The notes: generated from the sequence alone by a model not told the origin. 64,000 nt of DNA from Prevotellaceae bacterium (GCA_031263585.1 JAISFN010000145.1:1-64000), one strand, 5' to 3'; positions 17,700 to 25,572 are shown, numbered from the stretch's first letter. Program-made: numbers and translations.

Positions 17700-18291
17700 G
17701 AAAACGATCATCTCTGTTTCGTTTAAGTATTTGAGCGACGAAGCGCATTATCAGTTCCTGCATTTGTTTCATCAGTTACTGATGGAATTTCCTTCGCGAG
17801 CAGCATTGTCTCTGTGTTTTATCCCGAATTTGTCGATTTGCCGCATCGGGAAGAGCAAATATCAATGCGCAGAAGAGCAGCGACTACACGCACCGTACCG
17901 CCGAAGCCGACCATCGCGACGACCGTCTGATAACGAGCATCCACGAAAGGGTCGGTGCCGCGCTGCATCACATTTGGCGAAATCCAGGCCAGATCGCTAT
18001 TTCAACGACCACAACCACCATTCCGCACTCAAAAACATCAGGACGGCAAACGTGGAGACAATTTCGGTACAGCAGTTCACCGGAGAGGCAATCACGCCCA
18101 TTCCAACGGTACATCTCGAAGATGTGGAACTGTTTTTTGTCAAAGATTTTACCCTTGCTTACAATATCCAGCGGGGCGTCGCCGAAATGAGCGTCGTTGG
18201 AAAGGGTAATTATGCCGGTAAAAAAATGTCATCTTTCATATCGAGTAAATGTAAACGTCCTGTCAGCGGTCTTGACCGGGAAAAAGTGTGA
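17700..18291 (+). pseudogene. Decayed fragments: DUF6261-like and Ig/YDG-type repeat
   Basis: Reading across frames gives KYLSDEAHYQFLHLFHQLLM (17730-17790), YPEFVDLPHREEQISMRR in a second frame and SDYTHRTAEADHRDDRLITS plus IHERVGAALHH (17880-17970). This order resembles DUF6261 proteins of Bacteroidetes. The end (18060-18250) reads QQFTGEAITPIPTVHLEDVE and NIQRGVAEMSVVGKGNYAGK, the pattern of Ig-like/YDG repeats in large surface proteins. The pieces need at least two frameshifts and come from different proteins. No functional product is expected. Confidence 0.5.
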
Positions 18292-18419
18292 GATGAATGC
18301 CAATCATCAATAAAGACGGACAGAGGAGCAGACGCCTCTCAAAAAAACGGGCGGATTACTTCCCATGAAAAGCCATACGAGTAAAGGGGAAAATTCATTT
18401 TACCTAATAAAAAATAATC

Positions 18420-18782
18420 ATGAAATGGTATTTAAAAGTTTTAAGACAGTACGCTGATTTCAGCGGAAGAGCAAGAAGAAAAGAGTATTGGATGTTTGTA
18501 CTGTTCAATATCATCTTTTGCGTAGCAGCGGTAGTTTTGGATAATATCGCGGGATTAACCATATCAGAGGCAATCCCTTATGGCGTGTTCTATTCCCTGT
18601 ATGCGTTAGCGGTTCTTATACCCAGCTTGGCAGCGCTTGTCAGGCGGTTACACGATGTGGGTAAAGGCGGGGGATGGATATTTATATTCCTGATCCCGTT
18701 GATAGGGGGTATTTGGTTACTGGTTCTTATGTGCCTGGATAGCGAGCCAGGAAGTAACAGATTCGGACAAAGTCCAAAATAA
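18420..18782 (+). CDS. DUF805 family membrane protein
   Basis: A 120-aa inner-membrane protein of the DUF805 (YhaH-like) family. After the conserved amphipathic opening (YADFSGRARRKEYWMFVLFN) come three to four hydrophobic helices, with the family motif VRRLHDVGKGGGW between the second and third and the ending LVLMCLDSEPGSNRFGQSPK. The length is typical and the frame intact. Its molecular role is not known. It is an isolated healthy gene among decayed ones and is followed by a strong hairpin. Confidence 0.88.
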   Translation: MKWYLKVLRQYADFSGRARRKEYWMFVLFNIIFCVAAVVLDNIAGLTISEAIPYGVFYSLYALAVLIPSLAALVRRLHDVGKGGGWIFIFLIPLIGGIWLLVLMCLDSEPGSNRFGQSPK

Positions 18783-18806
18783 AATGATGCGATGTTTTTA
18801 AAAAAT

Positions 18807-18850
18807 CGGATCTTATGGAGACGCAGAGTTCTGCGTCTCCATAAAATCCG
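18807..18850. terminator. 44-nt near-perfect hairpin after the DUF805 gene
   Basis: Stem of 15 perfect pairs (18813-18827 with 18830-18844; core GGAGACGCAGA/TCTGCGTCTCC), extended by five more pairs beyond a single mismatch (CGGAT/ATCCG). It lies 25 nt after the DUF805 stop. There is no T-tract on the plus side, so it may be a transcript-end stabiliser or a mobile repeat as well as a terminator. Confidence 0.6.
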
Positions 18851-18886
18851 ACATAATGAACAATAAATAATAAAATAAAAGGGAAA

Positions 18887-19090
18887 ATGAAAAAATAGTA
18901 TTCGTATTACTCGCAGCAGTAATTGCCGGTTGCGCAACAGGCGTAACAGACAAAGCGACAAAAAAACAGCTTTGGAAGAAACCGGGTTAAAAGCATAGAA
19001 GAAACAACGTACGATGCGATAAAAAAATTCGGTGAAATAACCAAAGGAAAACGACAGGAAGGTTCAAGCGCAGATTCAAGTAGTCAATGC
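18887..19090 (+). pseudogene. Frameshifted small lipoprotein
   Basis: ATGAAAAAATAG at 18887 gives an immediate stop, but adding one A to the run restores KKIVFVLLAAVIAGC, a lipoprotein signal with a lipobox-like end (VIAGC), then ATGVTDKATKKQLWKKPG. A second shift near 18990 leads to SIEETTYDAIKKFGEITKGK. The parts together look like a 65-70-aa lipoprotein inactivated by single-base indels, the first in a poly-A run. A sequencing error cannot be excluded. Confidence 0.5.
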
Positions 19091-19297
19091 AACTTGTTTG
19101 TAAAACCTATTTACCGGCGCCTCAAAATTAAGCAATTTTCTTGGCCTTCTGTTAATTTTGATTTGAAAAGATTTGATATCATCATCAAAGTTGTTAAAGC
19201 TTTGTTTTTTAGGAATGTACTGTCTAGCGAGTCCATTTGTATATTCGTTGAGCCCTCTTTCCCGGAAGGAATATGGAAACGTTTCTATCACAGTAAA
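19076..19297 (-). pseudogene. C-terminal remnant of an IS30-family transposase
   Basis: The minus-strand frame reads PYSFRERGLNEYTNGLARQY, IPKKQSFNNF and KINRRPRKLLNFEAPVNRF. This matches the conserved end of IS30-family DDE transposases (xSWERGxNENxNGLIRQYxPK ... NxRPRKxLxxxxP), including the catalytic Glu context. About 70 residues survive; the rest of the gene is missing. Confidence 0.75.
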
Positions 19298-19411
19298 TAG
19301 TGATAAAGTATGGTTAGGTTCGCTGAATTAATCTGACATAATTACTACGTACATAAGCAGCGCATTTAGGCATATAGGCAAGAATAGGTCATTTGTATTG
19401 AAAAAAGTAAA

Positions 19412-19864
19412 ATGAAAAAAATAACAGCAACTATAATTTTTATCCTGATAATTGGCGCTGTCAACGCGCAAAGTTGGCAGGGAATTGTTACCCACAACGG
19501 ATACCTGTGTCATTCGTTAGGTTCGCTGGTCAATCACACTGTTTTGGCTGCCAAAGGAAAAGATGCGTTAGGCGCCGAATGGATTAATGTTAAGGTCAAA
19601 AGTCCATACCGGTGGAGCGATACGCACACTGCCAATGCAACAATCAACGGTATCAGCACGCAGCTCCACTACAGCAAAGGGCGGATATATTTATCCGTTC
19701 TTGTATGTGGAAACAAAGTGTGTAACAGCGAGATTTACGACAACATTATTCTCTATCAGAACAACGACTGGCAGGGTAACAGCAGAGCAGTAACACTCTC
19801 GTTAAAAACTTTGGAGATTAACAAACTGCCACTTAACAGTAAAGAATTTGAAACATACTGGTGA
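19412..19864 (+). CDS. Secreted protein of unknown function
   Basis: A 150-aa protein with a clear Sec signal peptide (hydrophobic core after MKKITA, likely cleavage after VNAQ or AQS). The mature part contains four cysteines (YLCHSLG; VCGNKVCNSEI) that could form disulfides, and a predicted beta-rich sequence. I do not recognise the family. The stop is followed after 10 nt by the GTCCG/CGGAC hairpin shared with the leaders of the secreted-protein array at 21.6-23 kb, so it may once have been part of that array. Confidence 0.65.
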   Translation: MKKITATIIFILIIGAVNAQSWQGIVTHNGYLCHSLGSLVNHTVLAAKGKDALGAEWINVKVKSPYRWSDTHTANATINGISTQLHYSKGRIYLSVLVCGNKVCNSEIYDNIILYQNNDWQGNSRAVTLSLKTLEINKLPLNSKEFETYW

Positions 19865-19873
19865 AACATAAAA

Positions 19874-19892
19874 GTCCGAATAAGGAGCGGAC
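19874..19892 (+). promoter_or_regulatory. Leader hairpin, orphan copy (GTCCG-9 nt-CGGAC)
   Basis: GTCCG AATAAGGAG CGGAC: a 5-bp stem with the loop AATAAGGAG. The same element precedes three genes at 21591, 22191 and 22946 by 17-18 nt. Here no start codon follows at that distance, so it is an orphan copy. Confidence 0.55.
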
Positions 19893-20066
19893 GTAAAATA
19901 CAGCAGTTCCTCTGTTCTGCTAAAAAACAGAGAAAGTTCTTTGACATATTGGATTGTGTGAATTAAAGGGGATAATGCTACCGATTTGAAACAAAATACA
20001 GCTAAATTTACCCCTGATTTAGTACGATTTCTTTGAAAACATACCCCCTATTTGAAACAAAAATAT

Positions 20067-20074
20067 TATCTTTG
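20067..20074 (+). promoter_or_regulatory. Candidate -7 element (TATCTTTG) of the second ATPase gene
   Basis: TATCTTTG matches TAnnTTTG exactly and ends 17 nt before the ATG at 20092. A matching -33 TTTG at the right spacing is not evident. Two ATTTGAAACAAAA repeats (19984 and 20050) lie upstream and could be binding sites. Confidence 0.5.
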
Positions 20075-20091
20075 CAAAAATTTTGAGGAAT

Positions 20092-21438
20092 ATGTTTGAA
20101 AGAAATATGATTACGGAATTGGAGCAGTGGGCTGCGAAACAAAATCGCAAGCCATTGATCTTAAGGGGAGCTCGGCAAGTTGGCAAGACAACGCTCGTGG
20201 ATAGTTTCTCGAAAAAATTTGAGAATTATCTGTACCTCAATTTTGAAAAAAATCCGAGTGCGATGACTTTGTTTGAAAAGGAACAGGAGATTGCCGATCT
20301 TTTGGCTGAAATTTTTCTGTTTTGCAACAAAGAAAACAGGCCGGGTAAAACGCTTTTGTTTATTGACGAAATTCAAAACTCAAAAACGGCAATTACCGGA
20401 CTGCGCTATTTTTACGAGGCAAAACTGCCTGATTTGTATGTAATAACAGCAGGTTCACTGTTGGAAACGATGTTGAACAAAAAAATTCCGTTTCCTGTCG
20501 GGCGGGCTGAATATCTGGCTGTTCGCCCATGCGTTTTTAACGAATTTCTGCGGGCTGTTGGCGAAATGCAACTCGAAAAAGCCTTGCTCAATTGCAAAAT
20601 ACCGGAAGCATTGCACAGTAAAACCAAGAATCTGTTCAGTACTTTCACGCTTATCGGCGGAATGCCCGAAGTAGTTGCCGATTATGCCGCAAACAAAAAT
20701 TTCGTAGGGTTAAACAGTATTTACGAAAGTTTGCTCACAAGTTATCGCGATGATGTTGAAAAATACGCCAAAAACGATACTATGGGCAATATTATCAGGC
20801 ACATTTTGCAGGCAGGCTGGAAGTTTGCAGCAGAACGCATTACTTTGGGCGGCTTTGCCGACTCTTCGTACAAGTCGCGTGAAATGGGCGAGGCATTTCG
20901 TACACTGGAAAAAACTTTTGTGCTGGAACTTTGCTACCCCACAACCGACACGCTTGTTCCGGTGGCAAAAGACCTGAAACGCTCGCCGAAATTGCTGTGG
21001 CTCGATTGCGGATTAATCAATTATGCCGCAAATGTACAAAAAGAAGTGTTTGGAGCTGTAGATATTTTAGATGCGTGGCGGGGAAAAATTGCCGAACAGA
21101 TTGTGGCGCAGGAACTTTTAGCTATTGACAGCCGCGTTTCCAACCAGCGAAATTTTTGGATACGGAATAAAAAAGATTCCGATGCGGAAGTAGATTTTGT
21201 GTTGCAACACGACAGCAAAGTTATTCCTGTTGAAGTAAAATCGGGGCATAATGCGCACCTGCGTTCCCTGCGCCTGTTTATGGACGAAACGCCGCACGAC
21301 ATAGCCGTAAGAATTTGGTCTCAACCGTTTTCTCTTGACGAAGTTATAACGCAAAAAGGCAAAAAGTTCAGGCTAATCAACTTGCCGTTTTATTATGTGG
21401 GACAACTCGAAAAGATATTGAAACAATACTCGGAATAA
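20092..21438 (+). CDS. DUF4143-type AAA ATPase (ATP-binding protein)
   Basis: A 448-aa P-loop protein. Walker A is RGARQVGKTTLV near residue 28 and Walker B is KTLLFIDEIQNSK; the sensor region VITAGSLLETML follows. The C-terminal DUF4143 part carries DSDAEVDFVLQHDSKVIPVE then VKSG, i.e. an intact D/E...EVK motif of the PD-(D/E)XK nuclease-like fold, unlike the paralogue at 15300-16529. Start ATG 20092 is preceded by GAGG; a TTG nine nt upstream is less likely. Function in this family is unsettled. Confidence 0.85.
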   Translation: MFERNMITELEQWAAKQNRKPLILRGARQVGKTTLVDSFSKKFENYLYLNFEKNPSAMTLFEKEQEIADLLAEIFLFCNKENRPGKTLLFIDEIQNSKTAITGLRYFYEAKLPDLYVITAGSLLETMLNKKIPFPVGRAEYLAVRPCVFNEFLRAVGEMQLEKALLNCKIPEALHSKTKNLFSTFTLIGGMPEVVADYAANKNFVGLNSIYESLLTSYRDDVEKYAKNDTMGNIIRHILQAGWKFAAERITLGGFADSSYKSREMGEAFRTLEKTFVLELCYPTTDTLVPVAKDLKRSPKLLWLDCGLINYAANVQKEVFGAVDILDAWRGKIAEQIVAQELLAIDSRVSNQRNFWIRNKKDSDAEVDFVLQHDSKVIPVEVKSGHNAHLRSLRLFMDETPHDIAVRIWSQPFSLDEVITQKGKKFRLINLPFYYVGQLEKILKQYSE

Positions 21439-21554
21439 AGCAAAAATGCACGCCATTGCGGTATTGACCCGCAATCTCTAAATCACACAATCCAAATATA
21501 ATAAGCAGAGGATTGTGTGATTTATTATTTGTAGATAGTTGAAAGAAAAATAAA

Positions 21555-21574
21555 GCCCGAAGTAAGGAGCGGGT
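21555..21574 (+). promoter_or_regulatory. Leader hairpin of secreted-protein gene 1
   Basis: GCCCG AAGTAAGGAG CGGGT. The stem differs from the other copies (GTCCG/CGGAC) at both partner positions, so pairing is kept by paired changes. It ends 17 nt before the ATG at 21591. Confidence 0.6.
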
Positions 21575-21590
21575 ATAAAACATAATAGAA

Positions 21591-22151
21591 ATGAAAAGGA
21601 AAATGTATAAAACAGTGATGATTGCCGTAGCGGCAATGTTTATCGCAGGCGCGGCAAACGCGCAAACAGAAAAAAGTAATTCCGAAAGCAAGACAGTAAC
21701 AGGACAACTTGCTCAAAGATTGGATAATTATGATCTCATCCATGTTTATTGGAGTTTTTATGATAAAGGACGTGTTCCTTCTGCATTAAGATGTAGCATC
21801 GTCAATGGGGATTTTACCGTTGTTTTGCCTGCTATTCCTCAAGATTACTTGCAAAAACCTTCTAATTTTTTTCAAAGCCCGGTAAAAACGAGTAATAATG
21901 TTAACATAGGACAAGCATGCTTTTTTGCTTATACTTCTGCTTCTCGAAAATATAGTGGAGATTTATATCCTGTGGGTAGGGGTGGTGAAGGACATTATAT
22001 TTACGCTGCCGGAGACATTAATATAACAGGAGAAACTCCTCTCGGCAAACTCAATTTATTGCTAAAACAAGGTTGGAATAGCGTTGTGAAGGATAAACAA
22101 CAAACATGGATTGTATTGGAAATACCATTTGATTGGATGTGGGATCAATAA
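21591..22151 (+). CDS. Secreted protein, member 1 of the signal-cassette array
   Basis: A 186-aa secreted protein. Its signal peptide (MKRKMYKTVMIAVAAMFIAG then AANAQ) is nearly identical at DNA level to those of the next two genes, yet its mature sequence is unrelated to theirs in any obvious way (aromatic-rich: DLIHVYWSFYDKGR, GHYIYAAGDINITGE, QTWIVLEIPFDWMWDQ). No family recognised. It is expected in the periplasm or outer surface. Shared leader DNA suggests duplication of a cassette followed by replacement or fast divergence of the mature part. Confidence 0.7.
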   Translation: MKRKMYKTVMIAVAAMFIAGAANAQTEKSNSESKTVTGQLAQRLDNYDLIHVYWSFYDKGRVPSALRCSIVNGDFTVVLPAIPQDYLQKPSNFFQSPVKTSNNVNIGQACFFAYTSASRKYSGDLYPVGRGGEGHYIYAAGDINITGETPLGKLNLLLKQGWNSVVKDKQQTWIVLEIPFDWMWDQ

Positions 22152-22154
22152 TTT

Positions 22155-22173
22155 GTCCGAATAAGGAGTAGAC
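22155..22173 (+). promoter_or_regulatory. Leader hairpin of secreted-protein gene 2
   Basis: GTCCG AATAAGGAG TAGAC, a weakened version of the stem with the same loop AATAAGGAG, 18 nt before the ATG at 22191. Confidence 0.5.
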
Positions 22174-22190
22174 GTAAAACATAAATAGAA

Positions 22191-22901
22191 ATGAAAATGA
22201 AAATGTATAAAATAGTGATGATTGCCGTAGCGACAATGTTTATTGCAAGTGCGGCAAACGCGCAAACACTGGACGGGACAACCTGGTCTTATGCTGAACG
22301 GGTATATGGAGACAGTAAGATTTCCGAAGTTACAACGTATTTTGCATTTACCTCGCCGACAAGTGTAATTTGGTATTTTGGCGCTCCCGACAACTTTGTT
22401 TTTCCGGTGGGTTTTGGTTCTTACGATGCTAAAAATAGCGTTATAACTTTTTCACACACAAACCCTTTGCATAAAAAAATTTCGTTGTATTACGGAGATA
22501 ACACAATAGTATTCGGTTTCCGTATTGTAAACGGTCAGGCACCAATGACTTGTAAGAATGAAAAAATAATGAGACGCTTTACGGGAGAACAACCGTTCAA
22601 ATTAAACAGGGAAAAATACAGTTTAAAACCAAATTCCAAATTGGCAGGAACAAATTGGCGTTATAATATTGATAATAATAATAAAGGTACATTATATTTT
22701 AAATCAGCGAACGAAGCGCTAATTGACGGAGAAATACATCCTTATGTCTGTTTGGGAAATAGCGTATCTATTAAGTCGGGTGACAATCTTGGAGAAAATA
22801 TGTTAGGAATATACAATAGCGAAAGTATTAAGTTATGTCGTGGCGGGATCGAAAATAAAATGCGTGATATATGTGTAATTATAGAAAGAATTAGGGAATA
22901 A
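22191..22901 (+). CDS. Secreted protein, member 2 of the signal-cassette array
   Basis: A 236-aa protein with the shared signal peptide. The mature part has two similar halves: LDGTTWSYAE ... FPVGFGSYDAKNSVITF and LAGTNWRYNIDNN ... IHPYVCLGNSVSIK, each opening with a GTxW motif and closing with a Y/F-P-containing strand. It is a clear paralogue of the next gene (22946-23620). The GTxW pattern resembles META/lipocalin-like beta domains but a family assignment is not possible. Periplasmic or surface location is inferred. Confidence 0.72.
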   Translation: MKMKMYKIVMIAVATMFIASAANAQTLDGTTWSYAERVYGDSKISEVTTYFAFTSPTSVIWYFGAPDNFVFPVGFGSYDAKNSVITFSHTNPLHKKISLYYGDNTIVFGFRIVNGQAPMTCKNEKIMRRFTGEQPFKLNREKYSLKPNSKLAGTNWRYNIDNNNKGTLYFKSANEALIDGEIHPYVCLGNSVSIKSGDNLGENMLGIYNSESIKLCRGGIENKMRDICVIIERIRE

Positions 22902-22909
22902 TTATAGAT

Positions 22910-22928
22910 GTCCGAATAAGGAGTGGAC
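22910..22928 (+). promoter_or_regulatory. Leader hairpin of secreted-protein gene 3
   Basis: GTCCG AATAAGGAG TGGAC; the terminal G.U pair keeps the stem closed in RNA. It ends 18 nt before the ATG at 22946. Confidence 0.6.
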
Positions 22929-22945
22929 GTAAAACATAAATAGAA

Positions 22946-23620
22946 ATGAAAAGGAAAATGTATAAAACAGCGATGATTGCCGTAGCGGCAATGCTTATCG
23001 CAGGTGCGGCAAACGCACAATTAAAAGGAACGGTTTGGTCACACACCCAACGAGGCAATACTCACAGCGAATTGAAAGAGCAAACACAGTATTATGTCTT
23101 TACTTCGGAAACAAAAGTAATTGTGTTTCTTAGCGCGGAAAGGAATTATATGTATCCCGTAGGTTTTGGCGATTATAATCCCAAAAATCAAACGGTTACT
23201 TTCCTCGATTCCGACCCTTTAAGCATTATGGCAGGCAGGGAAAGGCGAACTCTGACAGCTAAATTCAGTATAAAAAACGGACAGGCAGAACTGTCTGCCA
23301 AAGGGGAAACTATAATATTCACCAAAGAAAAATACAGTTTAACTCTTTCTTCAAAATTAACGGGAACAAAATGGAACGCAACTTCCCAATACGGGCAATA
23401 CAATAATGTTACGGTTCAGTTCCGCACTGCCAATGAGGTGTTGATTGATGGCAAGGTATACCCATACGCACTTATTGGCAATCAGTTATCAATCAGTTTT
23501 GACTCTGATGAAGCGCTTTTGGGAGAACTCCATGATAACAGCAAAAACCGAATTTCTTTGTATTTTGGCTCTGCGTTCAATCATATAAAAGATGAAACAA
23601 GCATGGTTCTGGAAAGATAG
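22946..23620 (+). CDS. Secreted protein, member 3 of the signal-cassette array
   Basis: A 224-aa paralogue of the preceding gene, with the same signal-peptide cassette and the same two-half layout: LKGTVWSHTQ ... MYPVGFGDYNPKNQTVTF and LTGTKWNATSQYG ... VYPYALIGNQLSISF. The two halves align around GTxW and the Y-P strand, suggesting an internal duplication older than the gene duplication. No catalytic motif is visible. Function unknown; a binding or inhibitor-like beta fold is possible. Confidence 0.72.
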   Translation: MKRKMYKTAMIAVAAMLIAGAANAQLKGTVWSHTQRGNTHSELKEQTQYYVFTSETKVIVFLSAERNYMYPVGFGDYNPKNQTVTFLDSDPLSIMAGRERRTLTAKFSIKNGQAELSAKGETIIFTKEKYSLTLSSKLTGTKWNATSQYGQYNNVTVQFRTANEVLIDGKVYPYALIGNQLSISFDSDEALLGELHDNSKNRISLYFGSAFNHIKDETSMVLER

Positions 23621-23643
23621 TGAATAATAAAACATAAATAGAA

Positions 23644-23952
23644 ATGAAAAAGGTAATTACATTTATTTTGGCAGGAGCAATGGCATTGGGTCTTGCTTCG
23701 TGCAATTCGATGGAGAGCGATGCCAAGGAATTAGTAAAGCGGGGATACGAAATTGGGAAAATATATAAAGTCCATGATAACAGCAAGTCTAAGTTTTCGA
23801 GTTCGGAAGAAAAGAAAATACGCAACTATACGGAATATGTCGGCAAAATGCTGGAAAAATACGGTAAAGACAGTGAAAGTCCTAAGAAATCCAATCAATT
23901 AGTTGAAAATGAATTAAATAATTTAAAATCTTCCGTAAGAGGACGGAAGTAA
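23644..23952 (+). CDS. Small lipoprotein
   Basis: A 102-aa lipoprotein: the signal sequence ends in the lipobox LASC (residues ~18-21), then a charged, probably alpha-helical mature part (AKELVKRGYEIGKIYKVHDN, EEKKIRNYTEYVGKMLEKYG). The ATG keeps the AAAACATAAATAGAAATG leader segment of the array genes but lacks the hairpin. Family not recognised. Confidence 0.68.
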   Translation: MKKVITFILAGAMALGLASCNSMESDAKELVKRGYEIGKIYKVHDNSKSKFSSSEEKKIRNYTEYVGKMLEKYGKDSESPKKSNQLVENELNNLKSSVRGRK

Positions 23953-23965
23953 AACAAGTAAAATT

Positions 23966-24172
23966 ATGGCATACATTAGATTTCCTAACCGCGATTTAAG
24001 AGATGCTTTTTACGATGCAGTCAACAACGCTAAAACTGATGGCGGCGATTGGCTAATGCGTAATAATGTCAGTACTTATTCTGATGATTATATTAGTTAT
24101 GACCGCGATAATGTTCGAGATTTCGGTCTGTTTGGCGAGTTTATGGCAATGTACAAGGGAAAATTAGAATGA
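23966..24172 (+). CDS. Hypothetical 68-aa protein
   Basis: A short soluble acidic protein (RFPNRDLRDAFYDAVNNAKT; DRDNVRDFGLFGEFMAMYKG) beginning 13 nt after the lipoprotein stop. No signal peptide or known domain seen. Tight spacing suggests translation from the same transcript. Confidence 0.5.
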   Translation: MAYIRFPNRDLRDAFYDAVNNAKTDGGDWLMRNNVSTYSDDYISYDRDNVRDFGLFGEFMAMYKGKLE

Positions 24173-24498
24173 AAAATTCAACTCTGATTCAGGGGTAAGC
24201 CGCGGAAGTATTGCCTCCGATGATTGGGATAGCTTTGCGCCGCATTCAAGGGCGGAAACCATCGTGCAGGAAAGGAACATACCGTAGGTATCGAGGGGAA
24301 TAATTGTCGGCTGGGGCATCGCATCAGGCGGGCATTCCATAAAACTTGCCGCTTCTCCAAAATAATACGCGGCGTTTAAACATATTTTAAAGGGCTTTTA
24401 AAAGCCCTTTAAAAGCATTTAATCCCGCTTTCTTTTACAGCAATTTCGACTTTGTCTATTTAGCATACTTTGGAGAACGCCGCCTGAAATTTTAGCTT
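24173..24498. other. Non-coding stretch with a 30-bp perfect palindrome
   Basis: No credible gene. At 24385-24414 lies a perfect 30-bp palindrome centred on TTTTAAAGGGCTTTTAAAAG; as RNA or DNA it forms a long AT/GC hairpin that could terminate transcripts from both sides. The preceding 200 bp has frames with stops on both strands. Confidence 0.55.
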
Positions 24499-24729
24499 GT
24501 GCCAGTTGCCAAACATTTAAAAGCGGCAAATGCCCCGTTGGCATGGACAAGCAAGCTTATGGTCGCCGAAGCCTACACATTGCACGATGCTTTAATCGGC
24601 TATGTAAATAACGAAATCAAATTAAGAAATACGCGGCCGGGCTGCAAAAGCGTATACAAAATACCCGAAATGCGGCAAAAAAATAGCGTGGGGTTTGCCG
24701 GTTACAAGTTGGTAAAGCCAGCAAAATAA
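24499..24729 (+). pseudogene. Probable C-terminal fragment of an unknown protein
   Basis: A 76-codon frame from GTG 24499 (KHLKAANAPLAWTSKLMVAE ... KSVYKIPEMRQ) with an in-frame stop just upstream. It reads like the end of a longer protein. No family recognised. It is followed by a hairpin at 24733-24754. Confidence 0.35.
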
Positions 24730-24732
24730 AAA

Positions 24733-24754
24733 ATCCGGAGCGATAACTCCGGAT
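24733..24754 (+). terminator. Hairpin ATCCGGAG/CTCCGGAT
   Basis: A perfect 8-bp GC-rich stem with a 6-nt loop, three nt after the stop of the 24499-24729 frame. No T-tract follows, so terminator status is tentative. Confidence 0.45.
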
Positions 24755-24928
24755 CTCCTACCTAACCTGAAACTCAACCATGTAAAAAACAATCATTAAG
24801 AATTGATGTTTATCAATCTTTGCTACATTAAAAACAACAATACTCCGGATTTGTTGACGCCGCAATGTTAAAGTATTAAAAAAACAGCTTAATGGTCAAA
24901 AGGAAGGGTAAAATTGGCTTGTATTTCA

Positions 24929-25196
24929 CTAATATTCAAAAAGGATGAAGCTATCGAAAAATGCTTTGAAATACTCGCCGATAAAAATTCTCCACCTTGT
25001 TTTTGATAGTCCATTATGCTTACTCAACTTAGTTTTCAAATCAGTAAATTGCCCTTCTAATGCATTGTTTGTATTCGGAATGCCAAGTTCAAAATAGTCA
25101 TACCAAGCCCGCAAGTAAGGCATGTTCCGTTTTTGGCTTAAATAGGCGCTGCGAAGCCTCTTGCTGACATAGTCGCTCTTAACTGTATGCTTATCC
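24929..25196 (-). pseudogene. C-terminal transposase fragment (mutator/IS256-superfamily-like)
   Basis: The minus strand reads KRLRSAYLSQKRNMPYLRAW, YDYFELGIPNTNNALEGQFT and DLKTKLSKHNGLSKTRWR. The IPNTxNxLEGxFxxLKxKLxxHxGL pattern is that of the C-terminus of IS1249/IS256-superfamily transposases, including the catalytic Glu. It has no start and is joined directly to an IS982 fragment. Confidence 0.55.
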
Positions 25197-25430
25197 TCAG
25201 TACGTTTTTTTCAACAGGTAAAAATATTTCAGATTGCGAAAACTGCCGTAGTGAAAACAAATCATAAGGGTAATAATTTCAGCATTGGACATGGCAAATG
25301 AGCGGTTTCGATGCCGTTTACCATCATTGGGAAAAATCTGGTGTTTTTCGATTTCTTTTGAGAGCTCCTTGCAAAAATCGTCCGCAATACAATACATTTC
25401 GATAATTTTATCGACGGCAAATTGTGCCAC
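25197..25430 (-). pseudogene. N-terminal remnant of an IS982-family transposase
   Basis: Reads KIIEMYCIADDFCKELSKEI, GKRHRNRSFAMSNAEIITLM and ICFHYGSFRNLKYFYL, the N-terminus of IS982-type transposases (xxxYCxxDDFCK ... RxxxLSxSEVxTIxIxFHxSxYRxFKxFY). Only 77 of about 290 residues remain; the frame then runs into the other transposase fragment. Confidence 0.65.
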
Positions 25431-25540
25431 AATTTTTATTTATATTATTGATTTATAGTTATATACTATAATGAAAATTAGCCAATTCGCCAATTTTTTT
25501 TCATGCTTTTTTTACGCCAAACTCAGGTTATGAAATTTTT

Positions 25541-25572
25541 TTTGTTAAAAAGAACTAAATACATTACATTTG
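25541..25572 (+). promoter_or_regulatory. Capsule operon promoter (TTTG-20-TACATTTG)
   Basis: TTTG at 25541-25544 (-33), a 20-nt spacer and TACATTTG at 25565-25572 (-7) fit the Bacteroidetes sigma-ABfr consensus in sequence and spacing. The start site would be near 25580, giving a leader of about 400 nt before the UpxY gene. Confidence 0.65.

Noticed and set aside
19984-20063. Two ATTTGAAACAAAA direct repeats as a CRISPR-like or attachment site
   Set aside because: Only two copies 66 bp apart in AT-rich sequence; at most a regulator-binding site.
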